Shown: positions 1 through 10,435 of the stretch, piece after piece
Layout of the letters: each line of letters opens with the position of its first letter
How positions within the stretch are numbered: the first letter of the stretch is position 1
Assembly: GCA_032433765.1 (NCBI GenBank)
Contig: JAVIAB010000160.1
Location: 15,616,307 to 15,680,306 of the forward strand
Reading direction: 5' to 3'
DNA: 64,000 nt
DNA from: Megaustenia siamemsis
Lineage: Eukaryota > Mollusca > Gastropoda > Stylommatophora > Ariophantidae
Position numbers and translations under genes: made by a program
The notes under the pieces: generated by a model
Database searches by the model: none
Told to the model about the DNA's origin: nothing
The model's input: the letters and a program-made list of their open reading frames with translations, nothing else

Positions 1-165
1 ACAACACAACAAGCCTTCAACAAACGTTGTGAGAACACCAGACCCAAGGGTCGACCACGAAAAAGATGGATCGATGGAATATTAGAAGCACTAGGAAACA
101 TAACAGCAGCAGAGGCGAACAGAAGAGTAAAGTATATCTCCCCTCGACGCTGAAAGGTAGATGAG
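1..165 (+). mobile_element. LINE 3' end fragment (C-terminal tail)
   Basis: One forward frame reads a basic tail with KGRPRKRWIDGILEAL followed by a NRRVK-like segment and a stop near 170. This GRPRKRW module is the usual C-terminal end of animal non-LTR retrotransposon proteins, after the reverse transcriptase. Only the last ~50 codons lie in the window; the 5' part is cut by the window edge or lost. A GAAGAAGA-rich stretch follows. Confidence 0.6.
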
Positions 166-315
166 TAAGGAAAGAAGATGAAGAAGATTCTTTTATTCCT
201 TCTTTTTCTTCTCTTTACCTCTTTAACCCTCCATCATCGATGAGATAGCTACTGTAGGTCTTTTTGTTCTTGGTTCAGACTTCCGCTACCACATTTTCGA
301 ATGTTTATAGCCTTC

Positions 316-584
316 CATCTATCTTTATCGTGGACGTTCATTGATTATTTTATTACTGAATACTTGATTTGTTATTTTATTACTGAATACTTGATTTGTT
401 ATTTTATTACTGAATACTTGACTTGTTATTTTATTACTGAATACTTGATTTGTTATTTTATTACTGAATACTTGATTTGTTATTTTATTACTGAATACTT
501 GATTTGTTATTTTATTACTGAATACTTGATTTGTTATTTTATTACTGAATACTTCATTTGTTATTTTATTACTGAATATTTTTA
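316..584. repeat. 27-bp minisatellite
   Basis: About nine tandem copies of a unit containing TTATTTTATTACTGAATACT. The period is 27 bp, nine codons, so a forward frame (ITEYLICYF repeats) stays open through the array. That ORF is judged an artefact. A single stray unit reappears at 1023-1041 beyond the LINE fragment, suggesting the LINE landed in or beside the array. Confidence 0.85.
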
Positions 585-587
585 GTT

Positions 588-1015
588 AAGACTAAATGTC
601 TTCCGCATGCGATGTCTCCGCAGAATAATGCACATCAAATGGCAAGACAAAATAATCAACTTAACTGTCCTGCAACGTGCTAAGACACCAACAATCATGT
701 CGATGCTCAGATGCCGAAGACCCAGATGGCAAACAAATCGGCAGACCTAAACTACGATATAGAAATATCAGTAGATCATCTCTGAATGACTTTTCCCATC
801 TGTGAAAATGACTGGGAACATCTGGCAAGTAATCGCACATCATGGAGAGCATGTATAAGGAATGGCATGGCATCATTTGAGACTGTGCTGAGGCAAAATT
901 TAGAAGAGAAAAGACTCATGAAAAAGGATGGAAAACCCTGTGGATCAGTGGACCTGACTTGTTCATTCTGCAGCCGTGTGTGTTTGTCAAAATTTGGTAG
1001 AATTAGCCACAAGTT
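588..1015 (+). mobile_element. LINE 3' fragment, GRPKLRYR family
   Basis: With frame changes the forward strand reads a LINE C-terminal region: RLNVFRMRCLRRIMHIKWQD, then a GRPKLRYRNI segment, then NDWEHLASNRTSWRACIRNG and a KRLMKKDGKPCG end. The last open piece is at 786-1043. The same tail occurs on the minus strand at 16541-16835. It lacks reverse transcriptase motifs, so it is a 5'-truncated dead copy with at least one stop and one frameshift. Confidence 0.75.
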
Positions 1016-1041
1016 AGTTAATAGTTATTTTATTACTGAAT

Positions 1042-1244
1042 AGTTTATTGGATTAATTAATTATTTATTTGCTTAAATTTAATATTTTGTTTAATTATTT
1101 TATTACTTAATAATTTAACATTTCATTAATTAGTGATTTTTTGTTTCTTTATTTCATAAATTATTCTTAGCCAGATCAGCACTTAGTCTTTATCTTGGTA
1201 CGGACACATTTGTGTTCATGTCTTATTTTTTAAAGAAAAAAAGA
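1042..1244. other. AT-rich sequence without recognisable features
   Basis: Very AT-rich DNA with TTAATTATTTATT-type runs. No ORF, repeat family or RNA gene was recognised. Confidence 0.5.
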
Positions 1245-1330
1245 CATATTATCCACCCTTACCTCCATATGTGAAAGCTGGAAAACAACAAAATAGATTG
1301 AGAGAAAGCTAAACGCTTTTGAAGAGAAAT

Positions 1331-1595
1331 TAAAAATTAAAAAAAGTAAAGTATACCCGTCAAGCCAGGTGGCGTATAGGGAAATATGGTGTAGTGACCC
1401 TAAATTTTACAGACCTTCAGCACATGATTTTTGGGGTAATGTGGTCAGTATTACGCCCGTGCTGCTTTACTTCCCCAGAAAAAAATCCGGTACCCATTTA
1501 AGGCTGGGTGAACCCGGAAGCCGTCGGTTGGGATCGAACCCTACCCCTTGTCCTTTGTAGTCCAGTTCACTAACCACTGAGCTATCGCGGCTCCC
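1331..1595 (-). mobile_element. tRNA-derived SINE, monomeric, with 13-bp TSD
   Basis: Read on the minus strand it starts GGGAGCCGCGATAGCTCAGT, with an A box (TAGCTCAGTGG) and a B box (GGTTCGATCCC) of a tRNA promoter. An unrelated body follows, then a TTTAC/AT-rich 3' tail. The 13-bp duplication TTTGAAGAGAAAT flanks it at 1318-1330 and 1596-1608. It was therefore inserted by LINE-type target-primed reverse transcription. Related copies: 2952-3211, 4904-5056, 40025-40290 and 48601-48892. Confidence 0.9.
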
Positions 1596-1788
1596 TTTGA
1601 AGAGAAATGCCTAAGAAAAATACTCAGTGTACAAGAGAATGAATTCAAGACTAATGTTGAAACATCAGAAAAGGTGATGCAACCAACGATCTCATATACC
1701 ATTGCGAAAAGAACATGGATATATGTCGGACATGTGTTGAGTAGAGACAACAAGAGAATTCAGAAACAGGTTCATCTATGGGAAATAT

Positions 1789-2129
1789 CACCATCATTAT
1801 GTGCTACACCGGTTGACGCAGGCGATCAATCCACAATCTTCTATCTACAGTGCATCGTATCAGTTCTGTTGTTGACAGTTTTCCATGCCATGACACCAAG
1901 CTATCTAGTATTTTCTCTCTTTGTCGTCCGCGATCTCTCTTTCCTTTTATTTTTCCAGCTGTAACAAAGTATTCCTACTTTCCCCTTCTCACGATGTTGC
2001 CGAAAATGTTGACTGTTTCCTTCTGATGCTTTTTTTAGTAGTTCCCTTTTCGTGTTGGCCTCTTTGAGAGTTTCCTCATTGGTCTTTTTAGCTGTCCAGG
2101 GAACTTTCAACATTCTTCTGGGAAATCGC
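1789..2129 (-). mobile_element. LINE 3' tail (YANRYGT family), with 11-bp TSD
   Basis: The minus strand reads RRMLKVPWTAKKTNEETLKEANTKRELLKK and further C-terminal sequence with frame damage. It is 5'-truncated and flanked by ATGGGAAATAT at 1778-1788 and 2130-2140. The best readable member of the family is at 42391-42647, ending YANRYGT. Other copies: 12012-12170, 12212-12565, 46425-46790, 51307-51407 and 63886-64000, all on the minus strand. Confidence 0.8.
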
Positions 2130-2164
2130 ATGGGAAATATAAGGATACAGAAAAAGAGGAAGAA

Positions 2165-3345
2165 CTATCATCATCATCAAGTACCGGGCCTGCTGGCGTA
2201 GGTGATCATGTCCCTCCACAGCTTTCGATCTCGACAGTTATTTATCATTTCTACTATTGACCATCTGCCAAGCCATTCTATTAAACTGTCTGGTATTTTA
2301 TCTCTTTGCTTTCCTCTACCTCTACGTCCCTCAATTTTTCCATTTGTTACAATATATTCCAGTTGTTCTCTTCTCATTACATGGCCAAAAAATGATGATT
2401 GTTTCTTCCTAATATTGGAAATTAGATCTCTTTTTGCTTTGGGCGCCTTCAGAACGTTCTCACTAATCTTCTTAGCTGTCCATGGTATTCTCAACATTCT
2501 TCTTGTAAAACCACATTTTCACAGACTCCGGTGATTTTCTTGTTTGTTGTCACATTGTCCATGATTCACATCTATATGTTAAGACTGACTCTGCATAGCA
2601 TTTAAGAACTCTTTTTCTGGTTTCGATTGTCAAAAATTATTTGCATAGTATCTTCCTCATTTTTTGGAAAGCTGCTTTTGCCTGAGCCATTCTGCATCTC
2701 ACCTCTTTTGTACATCTTCCATCTGAGGTTAACAAAATTCCCAAATATTTAAATTCATTTACCTGCTTTAATATTGTTCCACTTGTCTTTATTTTGCACT
2801 GATGTGATGTCTTTTTCTTTGTTGTTACCATTACTTCTGTCATTTTGTTATTTAGGTTGAGTCCTTTATTTTTGCTTTCTTTCACTATAGTGTCCAATAT
2901 TTCTTGTAACCCATTTTTACTCTTAGCGATTAAGACCGCATCATCAGCATAAAAGTAAAGTAAAGTACCCCCGTCACGCCAAGTGGCGTATAGGGAAATA
3001 TGGTGTTAGTGACCCTATATTTTACAGACCTTCAGCACATGATTTTTGGGGTCATGTGGTCAGTATTACGCCCGTGCTGCTTTACTTTCCCAGAAAAAAA
3101 ACCCGGTACCCATTTAAGGCTGGGTGAACCCGGAAGCCGTCGGTTGGGATCCAACCCTACCCCTTGTCCGTGGTAGTCCAGTTCACTAACCACTGAGCTA
3201 TCGCGGCTCCCCATCATCAGCATACCTTACATTATTTGTGTTATGACCTCCAATTGTTATTCCAGGCATGCTCCTTATGGATCTTAAAAAAATCTTACTA
3301 TACAATTTTAAAAATCTGGTGACAGCACAATACCTTGAGAGGAAC
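2165..3345 (-). mobile_element. LINE fragment (ASRPGT family): RT palm to 3' end, interrupted by a SINE
   Basis: On the minus strand, after removing the SINE at 2952-3211, the sequence reads reverse transcriptase motifs in order: GIVLSPDFLKLYSKI, VRYADD, AVLIAKSKNG, LNLNNKMTEVMV and NEFKYLGILLTSDGRCTKEV. The C-terminal RRMLRIPWTAKKISENVLK...RKQSSFFGHVMRRE follows, ending at a stop after YASRPGT. A (TGA)n tail follows the stop. Open pieces lie at 2177-2497 and 2637-2897. It is a 5'-truncated dead copy; a more decayed copy lies at 47430-47852 (+). Confidence 0.85.
2952..3211 (-). mobile_element. tRNA-derived SINE inserted in RT YADD codons
   Basis: Same family as 1331-1595: minus-strand A box TAGCTCAGTGG, a B-box relative (GGTTGGATCCC, one base off the usual), body and a TTTAC-repeat tail. 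The exact 13-bp duplication CATCATCAGCATA flanks it at 2939-2951 and 3212-3224. That duplicated string encodes the catalytic YADD of the host LINE on the minus strand. Confidence 0.93.
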
Positions 3346-3499
3346 ACACAAAAAAACACTTATAATAGAAGAAAAATTGGCAGTCATAGACTCATTTGAT
3401 TAGATCAATTATATTGTCAAGAATAGAGATTGGTGGCGAAGAACACTACGACTTCTAGTGGGGGCTGGAAGGATCAAGATCAAGACGTACATAGATCGA
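3346..3499. other. No recognisable feature
   Basis: Short unique stretch between the LINE and the 49-bp array. No frame or repeat was recognised. Confidence 0.4.
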
Positions 3500-4903
3500 A
3501 ATGAGTTCATGAGCTTGTTCATCACACCAATTACCTTAGATCATAGAAAATGAGTTCATGAGCTTGTTCATCACATCAATTACCTTAGATCATAGAAAAT
3601 GAGTTCATGAGCTTGTTCATCACATCAATTACCTTAGATCATATAAAATGAGTTCATGAGCTTGTTCATCACATCAATTACCTTAGATCGTATAAAATGA
3701 GTTCATGAGCTTGTTCATCACACCAATTACCTTAGATCATAGAAAATGAGTTCATGAGCTTGTTCATCACACCAATTACCTTAGATCATATAAAATGAGT
3801 TCATGAGCTTGTTCATCACATCAATTACCTTAGATCATATAAAATGAGTTCATGAGCTTATTCATCACACCAATTACCTTAGATCATATAAAATGAGTTC
3901 ATGAGCTTGTTCATCACATCAATTACCTTAGATCATAGAAAATGAGTTCATTAGTTTGTTCATCACATCAATTACCTTAGATCATATAAAATGAGTTCAT
4001 GAGCTTGTTCATCACATCAATTACCTTAGATCATATAAAATGAGTTCATTAGCTTGTTCATCACACCAATTACCTTAGATCATATAAAATGAGTTCATGA
4101 GCTTGTTCATCACATCAATTACCTTAGATCATATCAAATGAGTTCATGAGCTTGTTCATCACACCAATTACCTTAGATCATATAAAATGAGTTCATGAGC
4201 TTGTTCATCACACCAATTACCTTAGATCATATAAAATGAGTTCATGAGCTTGTTCATCACATCAATTACCTTAGATCATATAAAATGAGTTCATTTGCTT
4301 GTTCATCACACCAATTACCTTAGATCATATAAAATGAGTTCATGAGCTTGTTCATCCCACCAATTACCTTAGATCATATAAAATGAGTTCATTTGCTTGT
4401 TCATCACACCAATTACCTTAGATCATGTAGTTCATGAGCTTGTTCATCCCACCAATTACCTTAGATCATATAAAATGAGTTCATGAGCTTGTTCATCACA
4501 TCAATTACCTTAGATCATATAAAATGAGTTCATTTGCTTGTTCATCACACCAATTACCTTAGATCATATAGTTCATGAGCTTGTTCATCCCACCAATTAC
4601 CTTACATCATAGAAAATGAGTTCATTAGTTTGTTCATCACACCAATTACCTTAGATCATATAAAATGAGTTCATGAGCTTGTTCATCACATCAATTACCT
4701 TAGATCATATAAAATGAGTTCATGAGCTTGTTCATCACATCAATTACCTTAGATCATATAAAATGAGTTCATGAGCTTGTTCATCACATCAATTACCTTA
4801 GATCATATAAATGAGTTCATTAGTTTGTTCATCACACCAATTACCTTAGATCATATAAAATGAGTTCATGAGCTTGTTCATCACACCAATTACCTTAGAT
4901 CAT
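3500..4903. repeat. 49-bp satellite array, about 28 copies
   Basis: Tandem unit of about 49 bp built on GAGTTCATGAGCTTGTTCAT, CACACCAATTACCTTAGATC and ATATAAAAT. Variants alternate CACACC/CACATC and GAGCTTG/TTGCTTG/TAGTTTG. A few units are shortened near 4427, 4567 and 4800. There is no spacer/repeat alternation, so it is not a CRISPR array. No coding is supported. Confidence 0.95.
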
Positions 4904-5056
4904 AAAAAAGTGACGTATAAGGAATATGGCGTTAGTGACCATATTTTTTTTACAGACCGTCAGCACATGGTTTTGGGGGTAATGTGGTCAGTATAACGCC
5001 CGTGCCGTTTTATTTTCCCAGAAATAAATCCGGTACCCCTTTAAGGCAGCTCAATA
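4904..5056 (-). mobile_element. SINE fragment (3' body, promoter head missing)
   Basis: Matches the body of the SINE family: AGTGACGTATAAGG, TTTTACAGACCGTCAGCACAT, GTCAGTATAACGCCCGTGCC, then CGGTACCCCTTTAAGG. The tRNA-like head is absent, so the copy is 5'-truncated on the minus strand and diverged. Confidence 0.8.
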
Positions 5057-5199
5057 AAGCTACAACTGAATGTCTCCCTTGCACATAACCAGCGTGTCTC
5101 CACTTAGAAGCCAGCTCTTTAGATCCCTGGATAAAACCCTTCCTCTACCTTGGAACTTGATTAAAATGACTTCCTGATGTTTCACATATTCCAGGGGGG

Positions 5200-5260
5200 C
5201 AAGTAAAGTAAAAGTCACGGGATTTGAACCCGGTTTATGAGGCGTCCAACTCAGGAAAAG
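5200..5260 (-). repeat. tRNA-like B-box fragment
   Basis: The minus strand contains CCGGGTTCAAATCCCG, a clear T-arm/B-box stem-loop, followed by a CTTTTACTTTACTT tail like that of the SINEs here. No cloverleaf can be drawn from the flanks, so it is read as a deleted SINE relic and not a tRNA gene. The stretch 5057-5199 holds nothing recognisable. Confidence 0.45.
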
Positions 5261-5329
5261 TGGGGTATATGATTCAATTTGAAAAGGCTCTGGATGATGT
5301 TGCTGTTATGAGATTCTGAGGATCCGGAT

Positions 5330-5600
5330 TAAGACTAATCTGTCTTATTATATGTTTTTCATGTCTTATCTGTCGTATATGTCTTTCCTGTTTTATTTGT
5401 ATTATATGTCTTTTCATTACTTGTCTTATCATTATAAATGTCATTTTGACAAAATATATATTGTCTTTATTATACATTTGATCGTTGTGTTCCGTTCAGT
5501 CATCAGTGTAACTGCATGTTCCATGTTAATGTATTTCCTTATGTTACACATATTCTTTTTCATCATCTCTTTTCATTATTTGTATCACATTTTAATGTGC
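5330..5600. repeat. Degenerate TATGTCTT-type simple repeat
   Basis: Loose repetition of TTATATGTCTT/TTATCTGTC-like strings and AT-rich sequence. The ORFs crossing it are compositional. Confidence 0.4.
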
Positions 5601-5644
5601 CATCTTTAGTGCTCTTATTTAGAAAAACCATCCAGTTAAGTCTA

Positions 5645-7005
5645 TCCCCATTGTGTGCACACCCAGTTGAAGTATCCTCATTGTGTACAATGTACCCAGT
5701 TGAAGTATCCTTATTGTGTACAATATACCCAGTTGAAGTATCACCGTTGTGTACATACCCAGTTGAAGTATCCCCATTGTGTACAACATACCCAATTGAA
5801 GTATCCCCATTGTGTACAACATACCCAGTTGAAGTATCCCCATTGTGTACAATATACCCAGTTGAAGTATCCTCATTGTGTACAATATACCCAGTTGAAG
5901 TATCCTTATTGTGAACAATATACCCAGTTGAAGTATCACCGTTGTGTACATACCCAGTTGAAGTATCCCCATTGTGTACAACATACCCAATTGAAGTATC
6001 CCCATTGTGTACAACATACCCAGTTGAAGTATCCCCATTGTGTACAATATACCCAGTTGAAGTATCCTCATTGTGTACAATATACCCAGTTGAAGTATCC
6101 TCATTGTGTACAATATACCCAGTTGAAGTATCCTTATTGTGAACAATATACCCAGTTGAAGTATCACCGTTGTGTACATACCCAGTTGAAGTATCCCCAT
6201 TGTGTACAACATACCTAGTTGAAGTATCCCAATTGTGTACAACATAACCAGCTGAAGTATCCCCATTGTGTACAATATACCCAGTTGAAGTATCCACATT
6301 GTGTACAACATACCCAGTTGAAGTATCCCCATTGTGTACAACATAACCAGTTGAAGTATCCCAATTGTGTACAATATACCCAGTTGAAGTATCCCCATTG
6401 TGTACAACATACCAAGTTGAAGATCCACATTGTGTACAATATACCCAGTTGAAGTATCCACATTGTGTACAACATACCCAGTTGAAGTATCCCCATTGTG
6501 TACAACATACCCAGTTGAAGTATCCCAATTGTGTACAACATAACCAGTTGAAGTATCCCCATTGTGTACAATATACCCAGTTGAAGTATCCACATTGTGT
6601 ACAACATACCCAGTTGAAGTATCCCCATTGTGTACAACATACCCAGTTGAAGTATCCCCATTGTGTACAATATACCCAGTTGAAGAATCCCCATTGTGTA
6701 CAACATACCCAGTTGAAGTATCCCCATTGTGTACAATATACACAGTTGCAGTATCCTCATTGTGCACAATATATCCGGTTGAAGTATCCCCATTGTGCAC
6801 AACATACCCAGTTGAAGTATCCCCATTGTGTACAAAATACCCAGTTGAAGTATCCCCATTGTGTACAAAATACCCAGTTGAAGTATCCCCATTGTGTACA
6901 AAATACCCAGTTGAAGTATCCCCATTGTGCACAACATACCCAGTTGAAGTATCCTCATTGCGAACATACTCAAATAAAGTTCACATACACAGTTAAGGTT
7001 TCCCT
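5645..7005. repeat. 33-bp minisatellite, about 40 copies
   Basis: Unit of 33 bp: CCCAGTTGAAGTATCCCCAT followed by TGTGTACAACATA. There are higher-order blocks, for example a segment near 5750-5935 repeated near 5940-6170. Because 33 is eleven codons, several frames on both strands stay open, up to 437 codons on the minus strand with GDTSTGYVVHN repeats. No start context, domain or flanking gene supports translation, so all are judged shadows of the array. Confidence 0.93.
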
Positions 7006-7660
7006 ATTTTGTACAAACCCATCTGAAGTATCCATATTATGTACATAAAACACTGAAGTCTCCTCGTTGTGTACATGCCCAGTTGAAGTCTCCTCGCTGT
7101 ATACAAGCCCAGCTGAAGTCTCCCTATTTGTACAAACCCAGCTGAAGTATCCCTATTATTGTACAAACCCAGTTGATGTATCCCTATTATGTACAAACCC
7201 AGCTGAAGTCTCCATATTATGCACAAACCCAGTTGAAGTTTCCCTATTTTGTACAAATCCTGCTGAAGACTCCCCATTATGTACAAACCCTTCTGAAGTC
7301 TCCCTATTTTGTACAAACCCAGCTGAAGTCTCCCTATTATGTACAAACCCAGCTGAAGTCTCCCTATTATGTACAAACCCTGCTGAAGTCTCTTTTTATG
7401 TACAAACCCAGCTGGTCTCCCCCATTGTGTACAAACCCATCTGAAGTCCCCCTATTTTGTACATAAAACTGTGATTTCCCTATTACTTACAAACCCATCT
7501 GAAGTCTCTATTTACAAACCTAGCTGGTATCCCTATTATGTACACACCCAGCTGAAGTATCCCTATTATGTACACACCCAGCTGATCTCCCTATTATGTA
7601 CACAAAACGGTGGTATCCCTATTATGTACAAGCCCATCTGAAGTCTCCCTTACTGCTACC
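7006..7660. repeat. Diverged 29-33 bp minisatellite, flank of the main array
   Basis: Related units (CCCAGCTGAAGTCTCCCTAT plus TATGTACAAA) with mixed lengths and more substitutions than the homogeneous core at 5645-7005. This looks like an older edge of the array. No gene. Confidence 0.85.
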
Positions 7661-7928
7661 ATACTACTTCCCCGCGCCAGTTACCAAGCCTTTTCGCCAG
7701 GTTTTTCTGTGTGATTAGGTCAAAAATTGTTTACTTTTGGTCGCCTTGGGCATAAACAGTATTTAACAAGAACACGCTGAACTGGCAATAGAGAGCGACC
7801 ATGAACACAAGGGCAAACAGCGAAGTAGCTTTAAGTAGGTTTTTACCAAAATGTGTAGCAATATAATAGCCAGAGACGTTTCATTTTGTCGGATAAATCA
7901 CATTCAACTCTCTAGAAGTGCGACTGGA
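7661..7928. other. No recognisable feature
   Basis: Unique-looking sequence between the minisatellite and the TC run. No ORF or family was recognised. Confidence 0.4.
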
Positions 7929-7988
<60 letters not shown>

Positions 7989-8060
7989 GATCAGGACTCA
8001 ATCAGAGTAGGATTCCAGACTCCCACATGAAGTCAGCTGTCAGGTTACGTGTGTTGATCG
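7929..8060 (-). mobile_element. 3' stub of RNase H-bearing LINE with (AG)n tail
   Basis: On the minus strand, TADFMWESGILL and a stop are followed by TCTGATTGAGTCCTGATCGC and then a pure (AG)n run at 7929-7986. The same ending precedes (AG)n runs at 10371-10440 and 21348-21380. This is therefore the 3' terminus of that LINE and its tail, truncated to a few dozen bases. Confidence 0.7.
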
Positions 8061-8316
8061 CCCCCACAGACAGAACAACACATTTAGAGTCTGCCAGATC
8101 CACTCTGATTGAACACCCATTAAAACGTTGCACTGTGTTCTGCGCCAGTGGCTCAGTGCATCCGATTTCAGCCAGCATTTTATTCAGGTTTGCTTTCCTT
8201 AGCCTTTGATTGTCCCCAATCTTCCTGCAAGGCAGCAGATTGTCTTTTCTGTAGGGGGATTCTGCCCTTAGATGGTCTGCCTTCCCAGGTTTACGAGCAC
8301 CATCTGCCCGAGTCAC
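8061..8316 (-). other. Unrecognised minus-strand open frame
   Basis: A 104-codon minus frame (8002-8316) runs into the LINE stub. Its N-terminal part (RKPGKADHLRAESPYRKDN, NKMLAEIGCTEPLAQNT) matches nothing I recognise and does not align with the other copies of the adjacent LINE. It may be a diverged element tail or chance. Confidence 0.25.
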
Positions 8317-8319
8317 TAG

Positions 8320-8950
8320 AGGTGACTAACACAGACATGCACACACAAAGATATGAGATGTGAATAACACAGACATGTACATAGCGATACGAGCCATGAC
8401 TAACACCGACACAATTCAAGATATATGACACATGACTAACATAGATATGCACATAAAGACATGAGATATGACTAACATAGACGTGCACATACAAAGATAT
8501 GACACATACCTACCATAGACATACACATAAAGATATAAGATATGACTAACATAGCCAGGCACACACAAGGATATGAGAAGTGACAAACACAGACATGCAC
8601 ACACAAAGATATGAGATATGACGAACATAAACATGCACACAAAGATATGACATATCCCTAACCCAGACACGCACACACAAAGATATGACACACGACCAAC
8701 ACAGATACACATTAAGATATGAGATATTACTAAACTCAGACGCACATAAAGATATGAGACATGATTAACACGGACACACCAAGATATGAGATATGACTAA
8801 CATGATACACACCTAGATATGAGCCATGGCTAGCACACACACACAAGCTAAGATTTGAGCCATGGCTAGCACATAAACACATCAAGATATGAGCCATGGC
8901 TTCACGGAAAAACACCAAGAAATGAACCAAGTCTAGCACATAAATACATT
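8320..8950. repeat. Degenerate ~40-bp minisatellite
   Basis: Repeated ATGACTAACACAGACATGCA and CACACAAAGATATGAGA motifs with variable unit length. A later section has GAGCCATGGCTAGCACA units (8815-8945). Minus-strand ORFs here (SHIFVCMFM-like) are compositional. Confidence 0.8.
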
Positions 8951-8954
8951 GAGG

Positions 8955-10370
8955 TATCCATATGCTTGGGTTTATTGTAGTCTGCAGACTCTTCTTAACG
9001 TGGGAATCATCGACATACGAGACGCAGGCTTTGATTAACCGTTCACAGGTTTCGTTCAAACAGTTGTCCGGTGATGTGAGAGCAGTCTGACCCGTAGAAC
9101 ATTTCCGTGCATGCACAGTTCCCGGTTGACTGTTCACAGGTGTCGTTGAAACAGTTGTCCGGACATTTGAGAGTGCAGTCTGACCCATAGTACGTTTCCT
9201 TGCACGTACAGTCTGCACTTTCCGGGTCACATATGATGTCACAGTCATCAGAACACGTCTGTTCGCACTGTAGTCCAAAATTACCATCGGGACAAGTGTC
9301 ATTACAGGTATAGCCAGGATGTTTACATTGTAGGCATTTTCCGGATTTTTTCTTACATATAGGACAGATACTGAGACAAGACCTAAAGCAGTCGTGTCCA
9401 TAGATCCCATGTGAACAGGCTCCGTGACACGTACCGATGATGACGTCGCAGCTTTTGCTACACCCACTACACACTGCACAAAACTACAAAGAATACCCTT
9501 CCAGACAATAGGTGTCTGTAAATGTTTGCACCTCACACACCGTCAGTGCACTACCGGCCTGCGAAATGGTCGGTGAGAACTCAATCTTAATGTGTGCCAT
9601 TGGCGTTTGTGTGGTGACTACAATAGTGTTCACAGAAACATTAGGGTATGATATATCATTACACTGGAACACTACGCCGCCACTGTCAGAGAAAGCCTTT
9701 AGAGTGGCATTCTTTACCCGAATCGTAGTGCTAGCTCTATGATAGATTCGAATGGTGTGAATCTTCTGGGGCATGGCAAAGTTCATATACTAGTAAACAG
9801 GACTGGTTCCACTTCTCAGTTTTGTGTGTGTGTAGTCATTGTCATAGAGATTGGTCTTTGTTTTGCCATTAACTGCGGCCTCTGGTCCACATCAGTCTCC
9901 TATATAACAAGCATTAAATGTGTCGGCCTGGTTTGTGTTCTGTTTTAGAGCCACATTCCGACCCCCGCCAATGTAGATGGAGCAGATATTTGCAACAATC
10001 GCCCCTTCAATCCATAACTTGTTGATCAGGCCAGCCCCAGAGCAAAAGACATCAATCTCGTGCTAACTACAAACCTTGAATTATTGTTACATGAGGCAGA
10101 ACCATTTAGTTTTACCGTGAAACTGTCCAGATGAGTTAAGTCATTCACATAAATCCTAAACCAGGAGAACGGCAAAGATGATTGAGAGTTGCCACATCTG
10201 ATGTAGAATCTGTGTCCGGATTACATGTGGTGTCGTTGTTATCAAACAGTAAAGTAGGTTAGATTTTTGGGCGTATTTGTGCTCGAGAACCAAGTACTGA
10301 CACTGGTGTCCAAAATATTCGTTCTGACAACTGTCATTGTTTTGGCATGTCCTTGTAGTTTTGTCACAAG
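8955..10370 (-). pseudogene. EGF-repeat plus FTP-lectin (MEGF-like) gene remnant
   Basis: Read on the minus strand from 10370 downward. An EGF-type end (CDKTTRTCQNNDSCQNEYFGHQC) is followed by degraded sequence, then an FTP/F5-8C-like lectin domain (NTNQADTFNACYIGD, CGPEAAVNGKTKTNLYDNDYTH, MNFAMPQKIHTIRIYHRAS, ending VCEVQTF, 9484-9950). About three cysteine-rich EGF/laminin-like repeats follow (9043-9474, e.g. CTCKETYYGSDC and CACTEMFYGSDC). Intact relatives are secreted or membrane scavenger-type proteins common in molluscs. Two in-frame stops lie in the lectin part (TGA after YIGD, TAG before YMNFAM), and a frame change lies near 9075. The 5' side abuts the LINE at 10371. No splice structure rescues these stops, so a pseudogene is favoured. 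Confidence 0.72.
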
Positions 10371-10420
<50 letters not shown>

Positions 10421-10435
10421 GCGATCAAGACTCAA

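Larger units (their letters stand above)
1245..2162 (+). mobile_element. RTE-like LINE fragment split by two insertions
   Basis: The pieces 1245-1330, 1596-1788 and 2130-2162 together read the C-terminal region of the LINE family seen complete at 59930-63095. They run through CESWKTTK, RKLNAFEE, KCLRKILSVQENEFKTN, RTWIYVGHVLSRDNKRIQKQ, HLWE and RKRGR. A SINE (1331-1595) interrupts it after NAFEE and a LINE tail (1789-2129) interrupts it after HLWE. Each insertion is bounded by an exact direct repeat. The copy is diverged from the young copies and non-functional. Confidence 0.8.

Noticed and set aside
1500..1595. tRNA gene on the minus strand
   Set aside because: A and B boxes are present, but the acceptor stem does not close and the copy is part of a SINE with target duplications. 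The same holds at 3130-3211, 40215-40290 and 40322-40393.
2202..2534. Plus-strand 110-codon ORF
   Set aside because: Antisense shadow of the LINE C-terminus on the minus strand.
3500..4903. CRISPR-like array
   Set aside because: Direct tandem 49-bp units without unique spacers, in animal DNA.
5563..6973. Long minus-strand ORFs of 252-437 codons with GDTSTGYVVHN repeats
   Set aside because: They are the 33-bp minisatellite read in three frames; plus-strand frames are equally open and no domain or start context exists.
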